From UBA7662 sp943369355 (GTDB lineage: Bacteria > Bacteroidota > Bacteroidia > UBA7662): a stretch of 64,000 nucleotides of DNA. Shown here piece by piece: positions 1 through 6,806 of this stretch (positions within the stretch are counted from its first letter, which is position 1; the number at the start of each line of letters is the position of its first letter). Location of the stretch: NCBI GenBank assembly GCA_943369355.1, contig CALRMX020000004.1, positions 1 through 64,000 on the forward strand, read 5' to 3'. The position numbers were made by a program, and so were the translations under genes. The notes beneath the pieces were generated by a model. The model saw only the letters and a list, made by a program, of their open reading frames with translations, made no database searches and had not been told where the DNA came from.

Positions 1-1463
1 AAATTGCGGCCATCGGGCGTGAATGCTTGCAGCAGGTAGATGCCGGGGGCTAGCCTATCGGTAGGTATTTCTTGCCGTTGGGCCACAGGCAACTGCTCTT
101 CTCGCACCTTTCGGCCTTGCATATCGTACCACACAAACCGTTGACTTTCTTGCTCGGCCTCCCAATACAAAAGCTCCTGTACCGGGTTGGGATACACCCG
201 CTGCGCTACCGGCAGCTCAGGCCGCGATACCCCCACGCCTACTCCGCTGTTGCGGATGCGGTAGAGGAACACTTTTCTATCAATGCCAGCATGTAAGGTG
301 TTAGCCGAAAAATAAACTCCGCTTCTATTAACTGTAGCTCCTTCAAAAAATAAATGTTCACTCGTTTGAATGGTCAATTCGTCAATCAAATTCAGGTTGG
401 TGTCGAACTTACACACATATACGCCCGTATAGGTGTTCCAAAAAGGAATATCTTTAACATTGGTAAACGTGTATAAAAATCCATCGTATCCGATTTCAAT
501 ATAGGTATTCTCCCAGAAGTATTCCCTTCGATCAGGGTTACCGAACCTTACTTGACTTAATTGCTGCAGCTGAGGTGACCATTTCGACAATATCAAATCA
601 CTTTGACCCAATTGACTAGTGTCGTTAATGCGCCCCATGAATACGAAATTACCCGAAACCAGCTCTTTTACCGCAGTAAGCTGAAAAGGGCCTGAGATAG
701 CGGGATTCAGAAGAACGCTGTCTGTAACAAACTGAAAATTCTGATCATATACTACCAAATCACCTCGGGAAGAAACTTCCCAGTTGCCATTCACCAATGT
801 CGGCCTACACCCATAACAAGAAACTATTTTCCGGTTATTCGAAATGCTACTTACGCCATATACCTCAGTTTCAGTTACATCAATGGGTATTCTGCTCGAA
901 TCAAACAAGGCATGTGAACTCAAACTGCCCGTTGATGGAATATAGCGCACAAAAATTGGAAGCGGTTGGATAGTACTGCCGCCCACTAACGTTTCAACAT
1001 CCAAGCTCACCACTATTTCGTCGGTGCCAGAGCGTGAAAAAGCATTCAACGTCCAATTATTTGGCAATAGGACAAACGATACCATAGTGCCCAGCGTACT
1101 GTCGTTGGTAGACTGATAAAACGCTAAAGTATCTGGCCCCACATTGATACGCATCGTGTGGTAAGTATTGCCGATTTTTATGCGCCTCAATATAGCACGG
1201 GATGTTGACGGGTATTCGAAAGTTGATTTGTTCAACGCATTACCCAAACTATCCAGTTTACTTGTGAAATAAGGTATTTGACCACTAAGTACTCCAAAAA
1301 CCGATGTGAACCAATCCACTGTATCGCCAGTGCTATTCAGATTTGCAGTAATTCGACCATCATAAACTTGGATGGTGTCGATACTGAGCTGGGCCGAGCC
1401 TATCCTGGGCAACCCCAATACCAGTACCCAAAAACAGTATTTAACCCATTTCGTCATATCCAT
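1..1463 (-). CDS. Secreted protein with T9SS type A sorting domain (3' end outside window)
   Basis: The reverse strand is open from an ATG at 1463 to the left edge, about 487 codons with no stop. An alternative in-frame ATG lies at 1457. The N-terminus is a signal peptide (MTKWVKYCFWVLVLGL, then an Ala-Gln cleavage site). The middle has no family I recognise; it is rich in short beta-strand-like segments and reads like a beta-propeller or beta-sandwich reporter-type protein. The last ~75 visible codons are a T9SS C-terminal domain: RVYPNPVQELLYWE, then YDMQGRKVR, then LAPGIYLLQAF. The protein should cross the outer membrane through the type IX system and be anchored or released at the surface. 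The stop codon lies beyond the window. Confidence 0.85.
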   Translation of the reverse strand, partial: MDMTKWVKYCFWVLVLGLPRIGSAQLSIDTIQVYDGRITANLNSTGDTVDWFTSVFGVLSGQIPYFTSKLDSLGNALNKSTFEYPSTSRAILRRIKIGNTYHTMRINVGPDTLAFYQSTNDSTLGTMVSFVLLPNNWTLNAFSRSGTDEIVVSLDVETLVGGSTIQPLPIFVRYIPSTGSLSSHALFDSSRIPIDVTETEVYGVSSISNNRKIVSCYGCRPTLVNGNWEVSSRGDLVVYDQNFQFVTDSVLLNPAISGPFQLTAVKELVSGNFVFMGRINDTSQLGQSDLILSKWSPQLQQLSQVRFGNPDRREYFWENTYIEIGYDGFLYTFTNVKDIPFWNTYTGVYVCKFDTNLNLIDELTIQTSEHLFFEGATVNRSGVYFSANTLHAGIDRKVFLYRIRNSGVGVGVSRPELPVAQRVYPNPVQELLYWEAEQESQRFVWYDMQGRKVREEQLPVAQRQEIPTDRLAPGIYLLQAFTPDGRN

Positions 1464-1535
1464 ACGTAAAGATTTGTTTCGTTTTCTTTGCTTTTGTTAA
1501 AAATACAACACAAAACCACCCAGCCAAACAAAACA

Positions 1536-1570
1536 AAAATAAAAAGCCCTGCTTGTTGGGCAGGGTTTGT
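1536..1570 (-). terminator. Rho-independent terminator of grpE-dnaJ
   Basis: Read on the minus strand, GCAGGG...CCCTGC (1560-1565 with 1547-1552) forms a stem directly after the dnaJ stop and runs into a T-rich tract. It separates the chaperone operon from the promoter region of the T9SS gene. Confidence 0.8.
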
Positions 1571-1588
1571 TAAAAGTGTTATTCGGAT

Positions 1589-2722
1589 TTATTCGCCTTG
1601 AAAAAAATCTTTCATGCGGTCGAAAAATGACGATTTTTTGGCATCGTCGGCACCGGGTTGGAAATTGGGTGCTTCGCGCAAACGTTCTAAGGTTTCACGT
1701 TCCTCGCGGCTCAAACGATGCGGCACAAACACGTTCACGTAGATGATCAAATCGCCACGGCCGTAACTATTCACACTCGGCAATCCCTTGCCTTTGAGGC
1801 GCAACAACTTGCCGGGCTGGGTGCCTGGGTCGAGCTTGATGCGTGCCTTGCCGTCGAGGGTAGGCACATCTACCTGTGCGCCCAAGGCGGCATCCGAAAA
1901 GTTGATTTCCAGGTCGAACAAAATGTTGTTGCCGTCGCGCTTGAAATACTCGTGTTCTTCTTCCTCCACCAATACAATGAGGTCGCCGGCAGGACCGCCG
2001 TTACGGCCCGAGTTGCCCTTGCCACTCACGGTAAGCTGCATCCCCTCGGCTACACCGGCAGGTATTTGAATGGTGATGACCTCCTCTTTGCGTGCCAGTC
2101 CATCGGCATCTACACCGGCAGGGCGCTTGTCGATGATCTGGCCAGTGCCTTCGCAAGTTGGGCAGGTTTGTGTGGTACGCATCTGCCCCAAAATGGTATT
2201 GGTCACGCGGTGCACCTGTCCCATGCCGTTGCAGCTGGTACACGTTTTAAAGGTTACCCCGTCGGCGGGAACGGCCTTCGTCACCTTAATTTTCTTCTCA
2301 ACACCGTTGGCAATCTCTTCCAAGGTGAGCTTTACCCGTATGCGTAAATTGGTACCACGAGGGGCTCGGGCTCGGCCACCGCCGCCACCGCGTCCTCCGC
2401 CAAAAAAGCTGTCGAACGGGCTGCCTTCGCCGAAAATATCGCCAAACTGGCTGAAGATATCTTCCATGCTGTGGCCGCCACCACCAAAACCACCGCCGCC
2501 TACTCCTTGGTGACCAAAACGGTCGTAGCGGCTGCGTTTTTCCCGGTCGCTGAGCACTTCGTAGGCCTCAGCTGCTTCTTTGAACTTCTCCTCGGCGGTA
2601 TGGTCGCCGGGATTTTTGTCGGGATGGTACTTGATGGCTGCTTTGCGGTAGGCCTTTTTGAGCTCATCGTCGGTAGCATTGCGGTCTACCCCAAGTATTT
2701 CGTAATAATCGCGTTTGGCCAT
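1589..2722 (-). CDS. dnaJ: Chaperone DnaJ with single zinc centre
   Basis: A 377-residue Hsp40 co-chaperone that stimulates DnaK ATPase and delivers unfolded clients. The J domain occupies residues 1-70 with HPD at 33-35. A Gly/Phe-rich linker spans ~72-120, and the client-binding C-terminal beta domains follow. The zinc region is reduced: only two CxxCxGxG motifs are present (C161/C164 and C187/C190). Classical DnaJ has four. The two left correspond to motifs 2 and 3, which build zinc centre II; motifs 1 and 4 (centre I) are replaced by non-cysteine sequence. The gene follows grpE by one base, so the pair is co-transcribed. No CIRCE element is visible. Confidence 0.97.
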   Translation of the reverse strand: MAKRDYYEILGVDRNATDDELKKAYRKAAIKYHPDKNPGDHTAEEKFKEAAEAYEVLSDREKRSRYDRFGHQGVGGGGFGGGGHSMEDIFSQFGDIFGEGSPFDSFFGGGRGGGGGRARAPRGTNLRIRVKLTLEEIANGVEKKIKVTKAVPADGVTFKTCTSCNGMGQVHRVTNTILGQMRTTQTCPTCEGTGQIIDKRPAGVDADGLARKEEVITIQIPAGVAEGMQLTVSGKGNSGRNGGPAGDLIVLVEEEEHEYFKRDGNNILFDLEINFSDAALGAQVDVPTLDGKARIKLDPGTQPGKLLRLKGKGLPSVNSYGRGDLIIYVNVFVPHRLSREERETLERLREAPNFQPGADDAKKSSFFDRMKDFFQGE

Positions 2723-2723
2723 T

Positions 2724-3344
2724 TTATACTCCTACGATCACTTTGGCATAACGTACAACGGTATCGCCGAGACGGTAGCCCTTTTCTACTTCCTGTATTA
2801 CCTTATTCACCTGCTCTTCGCCTGCCGGAGCCTGCGAGATGGCTTCATGCAGTTCAGGGTCGAACATTGTACCACTTGCTTCAATCGGGCTGAGCCCCTT
2901 GCCTTGAAGTACCTGACGGAATTTGGTGTACACCAAGTCAACGCCTTGTTTCACCGAACCTACATCGGTGGCGGTTTCCATGACCTGTAAGCCTCGCTCA
3001 AAATCGTCGAGTACGGGTAAAAGCTCGACCACCAAATCTTTCGATGCGGTTTTAAACAACTCCAAACGCTCCTTGGAGGTGCGGCGTTTGTAGTTCTCGA
3101 ATTCCGACATCAGATACAAATATTTTTGGTTCAGCTCGTCGATTTGGGCACGCAAACCAGCCGCCACATCCTCACCCTCGGCCGCCGTTGTTGCGCCATC
3201 GGTGGCTGTCGTTGTGTCGGCAACTTCGGCCGATTCGGCAGTCATTTCAGGATTTTCGGTGTCGGGGGCTTTTTTCTCTTTGCTCATGCGTTTTTTCGTT
3301 TTGCTCCACCAGGACGCAAGATTGTTGCCATCGGCTTTTTTCAT
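2724..3344 (-). CDS. grpE: Nucleotide exchange factor GrpE
   Basis: A 206-residue GrpE, the exchange factor that releases ADP from DnaK. An acidic, Ala/Thr-rich disordered N-terminus (to ~65) leads into the long dimerising helix (LRAQIDELNQKYLYLMSEFENYKRR). The C-terminal beta domain ends with GYRLGDTVVRYAKVIVG, a GrpE hallmark. The start at 3344 (MKKADGNN) gives a Lys-rich extension; an internal Met20 at 3287 (MSKEKK) is a plausible alternative. It is the first gene of the grpE-dnaJ operon. Confidence 0.96.
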   Translation of the reverse strand: MKKADGNNLASWWSKTKKRMSKEKKAPDTENPEMTAESAEVADTTTATDGATTAAEGEDVAAGLRAQIDELNQKYLYLMSEFENYKRRTSKERLELFKTASKDLVVELLPVLDDFERGLQVMETATDVGSVKQGVDLVYTKFRQVLQGKGLSPIEASGTMFDPELHEAISQAPAGEEQVNKVIQEVEKGYRLGDTVVRYAKVIVGV

Positions 3345-3423
3345 GTCATTCTGTCAGCGCTGCAAAAGTCGGTAAAAAATGAACAAAACCGCCAAAAACC
3401 AAAAGTCAATGCTGTAAAAACAA

Positions 3424-3453
3424 AAAAGCCATCCGTCTTGTCGACGCATGGCT
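3424..3453 (-). terminator. Terminator of the thioredoxin-like gene
   Basis: On the minus strand, arms 3443-3453 and 3427-3437 pair over 11 bp with one mismatch and a 5-nt loop, then run into TTTTTT. It lies 23 bases after the stop of the thioredoxin-like gene. Confidence 0.75.
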
Positions 3454-3475
3454 TCTTGCGGCTGCAAGGCAGCAC

Positions 3476-4009
3476 TTATTTCTTCACCAGCTCTTTGAGC
3501 CGAGCCTCGAGGGCTGGACCACGCGGACTAACAGCCACGATGATGCCGTCGCCGTCGATCAAATAGCTCATCGGGATGCCGTATACGCCATACGCCTGTG
3601 CTGCGGCATTGCGCCAGCCCTGCAGGTCGCTCACGTGGTAAGGCCATACCAACTTATCGTCATTGATGCCTTTTACCCAACGGTCTTTGTTCGTATCGAG
3701 CGATACGCCAAACACGGTAAAGCCTTTGCCGTTGACGAAGTTTTTGTCTTTATACTCGTTGTATGCCTTCACCACATTGGGGTTCTCCATGCGACAAGGC
3801 CCACACCACGACGCCCAAAAATCGATGAGCACCATCTTGCCTTTGAGCGAGCTTAGTTTTACTTTTTTGCCATCTACGCCGTCCATTTCAATATCGGGCG
3901 CCTTTTGGCCTACTTTGAAGCCTTGTTGTGCCTGAACTTCACTGCTGGGGTTCAGGAAAAATGCCACTCCACCAACCAGCAGAAGGCTCACAAAAATAAG
4001 TTTACGCAT
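3476..4009 (-). CDS. TlpA/ResA-like periplasmic thioredoxin
   Basis: A 177-residue protein. A signal peptide or membrane anchor (MRKLIFVSLLLVGGVAFFL) is followed by a thioredoxin fold of the TlpA/AhpC-TSA type. The redox-active WCGPC is at C69 and C72, preceded by KGKMVLIDFWAS and followed by RMENP. The family reduces disulfides in exported proteins, for example cytochrome c maturation substrates. A cis-Pro segment (YGVYGIPMSYLID) is present as expected. The gene stands alone with its own promoter and terminator, so its physiological partner cannot be inferred from neighbours. Confidence 0.88.
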   Translation of the reverse strand: MRKLIFVSLLLVGGVAFFLNPSSEVQAQQGFKVGQKAPDIEMDGVDGKKVKLSSLKGKMVLIDFWASWCGPCRMENPNVVKAYNEYKDKNFVNGKGFTVFGVSLDTNKDRWVKGINDDKLVWPYHVSDLQGWRNAAAQAYGVYGIPMSYLIDGDGIIVAVSPRGPALEARLKELVKK

Positions 4010-4028
4010 GCTTGTATATTTTCTGATT

Positions 4029-4036
4029 CAAAATTA
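4029..4036 (-). promoter_or_regulatory. Bacteroidota -7 element for the thioredoxin-like gene
   Basis: TAATTTTG on the minus strand matches TAnnTTTG and lies 20 bases upstream of the ATG at 4009, which predicts a short leader. Confidence 0.5.
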
Positions 4037-4197
4037 AACGATTCAAAAGCCTAACGTGCTTTTTGTCATTAAAATACGATGAGAAGACGAAAATAGTTCT
4101 CTAACTACTACCCCGGCTGCATATTTCTTGATATTACGCAATCTTTGTATTTTTAACAGAAATCGCGCTGCGAAAAAAGTTTTGTCAATCCTCAAGA

Positions 4198-4814
4198 ATG
4201 AACTCAAAGCTATCGTTTCAGGAAAGAGCCCAATTAGGCATGGAACTCTTATCCAAACAATTACCAACCTCCTTGATTATGGCCAAAGAACAGGCCCAAA
4301 AACTGAAATCGATGAGCAAATCAAAAAACAAGAAGAAAAAAATCTAAAACACTTCATTGATCGCCATCATCTTTGGATCGATTTCAATCCATCAACTTAC
4401 TTCAGTCGAGGCGCCGAACAAGCCGTTTTTTTATTGGATGAAAGGTCTGTACTCAAACTTAACGACGGAATTTACTATTCATCCAAAAGAGACTATTTCA
4501 TAAACCTTCTGCTCCACAACTATTTTTTTCCGGATACAGCCTATGAATTAATTGGCTTTACCTTTTTTGAAAACCGTCTTTGTTCGGCAGTAAAACAACC
4601 ATTCGTTCAAGCCACCGAATTAACCAATCAAAAAATCTTAGACGGTTTTCTGCAAAAAAATGGTTTCAACAGAATTAGGAACCACGATTATTACCATGCT
4701 GGTGCTGGCATTATTCTCGAAGACTTACATGATGAAAATGTGCTGTCACATCATTCATTTCTGTACTTTATCGATACCGTTTTCTATTTAGACCTTTCTT
4801 TTTTCGAGGTTTAA
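4198..4814 (+). CDS. Polyvalent-protein-type kinase domain protein, frameshifted at an A7 tract
   Basis: Two overlapping frames appear to be one gene. Frame 1 starts at ATG 4198 (MNSKLSFQERAQLGMELL...) and is strongly protein-like, but stops at 4345 just after an A7 run (4336-4342). The second frame continues through HLWIDFNP, GAEQAVFLLDERSVLKLND, LLLHNYFFP, AVKQPFV, IILEDLHDENVL and IDTVFYL to the stop at 4814. This series matches my recollection of the Ser/Thr/Tyr kinase domain described in polyvalent proteins of mobile elements: a K in VLKLND, a catalytic-loop-like DLHDENV, and a metal-binding-like ID. Joining the frames by a -1 shift at the A run gives about 204 residues. The second frame also opens upstream from a TTG at 4128, but that N-terminus looks unnatural. 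Whether this is a pseudogene, a sequencing indel or programmed slippage is open. Confidence 0.55.
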
Positions 4815-4851
4815 CGGAAAATCAAGTGCAGAAACGAATTGGCCACTTGCC

Positions 4852-6162
4852 TTAAATCCGCTTCAACTGTGCTCCCAAAGCTTTGAGTCGGTTCTCTATA
4901 TCCTGATAGCCGCGGTCGATTTGGTTGATGTTGTCGATCACACTTTTGCCTTCGGCCGAGAGCGCTGCTATCAGCATCGATACCCCAGCACGTATGTCGG
5001 GGGAAGTCATCTTGATGCCCCGGAGCGGATATCTGCGGTCGAGCCCAATCACGGTAGCACGGTGCGGATCGCATAAAATGATTTGTGCACCCATATCAAT
5101 GAGTTTATCCACGAAAAAGAGCCGGCTTTCGAACATCTTCTGGTGTATCAAAACAGAACCTTTGGCTTGGGTGGCCACCACCAAAACGATACTCAGCAAG
5201 TCGGGTGTAAAGCCCGGCCAGGGCGCATCGGCGATGGTCAAAATCGAGCCGTCGATGAAGGTGTCGATTTCGTAGCTGTCTTGTGCGGGGATGAAAATAT
5301 CGTCGCCGCGGTACTCGAGCTGTATGCCCAAGCGGCGGAATACGTTCGGGATGATGCCCAAATGTTCAATACCTGCATTTTTGATGGTGATTTCGCCTTG
5401 GGTCATGGCTGCTAGGCCGATGAACGAGCCTATTTCAATCATATCGGGCAACATGGTGTGCTCACAACCACCCAGTTCTTTCACGCCTTCGATGGTGAGC
5501 ATATTGCTGCCAATGCCGCTGATTTTGCCACCCATGCGGTTGATCATCTTGCACAGCTGCTGGATATAAGGCTCGCAGGCGGCATTGTATAAGGTGGTGA
5601 TGCCCTGCGCCATGCAGGCTGCCATAATCACGTTGGCGGTGCCTGTTACCGAAGCTTCGTCGAGCAAAATGAAGGTGCCCTTGAGGTTGTGGGCATGCAC
5701 CCGGTAAAACTCTTCCTTGGCATCGAACACAAACTCGGCACCTAGCTTCTGGAAGCCCAAAAAGTGGGTGTCGAGTCGGCGGCGACCAATTTTATCGCCT
5801 CCGGGTTTTGGTATAAAGCCTTTGCCGTAACGGGCCAATAAGGGACCCAGGATCATGATCGATCCGCGCAAACCTGCACCTCGACTCCTAAACTCATTGC
5901 TGTGCAGGTAGTCGAGATCGATGTTGGCGGCTTGAAAACGATAGCTCCCTTTGCCCAATGGCGTGACCACCACACCCAACTCGCCCAACAACTTGATGAG
6001 ATTGTTCACATCGAGTATGTCGGGAATATTGTGGATGGTGACCGGTTCGGCAGTCAACAAGACCGCCGAAATGATCTGTAAGGCTTCGTTTTTGGCACCC
6101 TGCGGGGTGATTTCTCCTTGGAGGCGTTTGCCGCCTATGACTTCGAATGAATCTTGTTGCAC
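4852..6162 (-). CDS. murA: UDP-N-acetylglucosamine 1-carboxyvinyltransferase, Asp-type active site
   Basis: A 436-residue EPSP-synthase-fold enzyme that transfers enolpyruvate from PEP to UDP-GlcNAc, the first committed step of peptidoglycan synthesis in the cytoplasm. The conserved KNEAL lysine is K24. The active-site loop reads PKPGGDKIGRRRLDTH, so the usual catalytic Cys (Cys115 in E. coli) is Asp123 here. Cys-to-Asp MurA enzymes stay active and cannot be alkylated by fosfomycin. Motifs are complete and the length is normal. The gene is followed closely on its upstream side by a DUF4290 gene (3-base gap). Confidence 0.97.
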   Translation of the reverse strand: MQQDSFEVIGGKRLQGEITPQGAKNEALQIISAVLLTAEPVTIHNIPDILDVNNLIKLLGELGVVVTPLGKGSYRFQAANIDLDYLHSNEFRSRGAGLRGSIMILGPLLARYGKGFIPKPGGDKIGRRRLDTHFLGFQKLGAEFVFDAKEEFYRVHAHNLKGTFILLDEASVTGTANVIMAACMAQGITTLYNAACEPYIQQLCKMINRMGGKISGIGSNMLTIEGVKELGGCEHTMLPDMIEIGSFIGLAAMTQGEITIKNAGIEHLGIIPNVFRRLGIQLEYRGDDIFIPAQDSYEIDTFIDGSILTIADAPWPGFTPDLLSIVLVVATQAKGSVLIHQKMFESRLFFVDKLIDMGAQIILCDPHRATVIGLDRRYPLRGIKMTSPDIRAGVSMLIAALSAEGKSVIDNINQIDRGYQDIENRLKALGAQLKRI

Positions 6163-6165
6163 GTA

Positions 6166-6795
6166 TCAGCGGTTTTTCCGGCGGAACCGGTTTTGGTTGT
6201 TCTTTTTGAAATTGCGACGGGCACCCTGCTCCTTCTGAGCTGCCGGGTTGCCGGTAAAGTGTTCGAGCACCGTGCTTTCGCTGCTCAGGATGATGCGGCC
6301 CTGACTCAAACGTTTCAAGTCCTGAAATATATCTTCGTCGTTGATCACACTTTTGTTCCAGTTGCGGTAGCTCATCTTCATGAAGTTGGCGATGTACTCG
6401 CACAAGGCCTGCCTTTCGGAGCCTTCTTCTTTGGCCACTGCCTCCTGGATCATTTGCTCCAATATTTTGCCGTAATGACGTATTTTAATATTCGTAGCGG
6501 GGTAAGGCAGCCGCTCCGGACGGCGTTCGAGCAACTCCTTCTGCGGCTTGGGATAGGGCGAGTCTACGTCTACGTCCAAACCGGCAATCAGGAAAAAATG
6601 ATCCCACAGCTTGTGTTTGTAGTCGGCTACATCGCGGGGTTGCGGGTTCAAAATGGCCATGATATCGATCAGGCTGTTGGCAGCTTTGGTGCGTTCTTCG
6701 CGGGTGGGCAGCTCACGAATGTGCAGGGCCATATTCTGTATGTTACGGCCATATTCGCTGATCACGAGCTGCTGACGCTGGGTGTTGTACTCCAT
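6166..6795 (-). CDS. DUF4290 domain protein
   Basis: A 209-residue protein of a Bacteroidota-specific family (DUF4290), recognised from MEYNTQRQQLVISEYGRNIQNM and the WDHFFLIAGLDVDVDSPYP segment. It is mostly helical, with an extremely basic tail (RRNFKKNNQNRFRRKNR) suggesting nucleic-acid contact. It sits between uvrD/pcrA (11-base gap) and murA (3-base gap) in one operon. No function is established. Confidence 0.85.
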   Translation of the reverse strand: MEYNTQRQQLVISEYGRNIQNMALHIRELPTREERTKAANSLIDIMAILNPQPRDVADYKHKLWDHFFLIAGLDVDVDSPYPKPQKELLERRPERLPYPATNIKIRHYGKILEQMIQEAVAKEEGSERQALCEYIANFMKMSYRNWNKSVINDEDIFQDLKRLSQGRIILSSESTVLEHFTGNPAAQKEQGARRNFKKNNQNRFRRKNR

Positions 6796-6806
6796 ATCGG
6801 AAAAGG

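Noticed and set aside
2460..2520. Repeated GGN-like codons in dnaJ as a possible repeat array
   Set aside because: This is the normal Gly/Phe-rich linker of DnaJ.
4128..4197. TTG start at 4128 as the true start of the kinase gene
   Set aside because: The sequence to ~4340 in that frame is Arg/Ile-rich and unlike the family, whereas the ATG frame at 4198 is convincingly coding.
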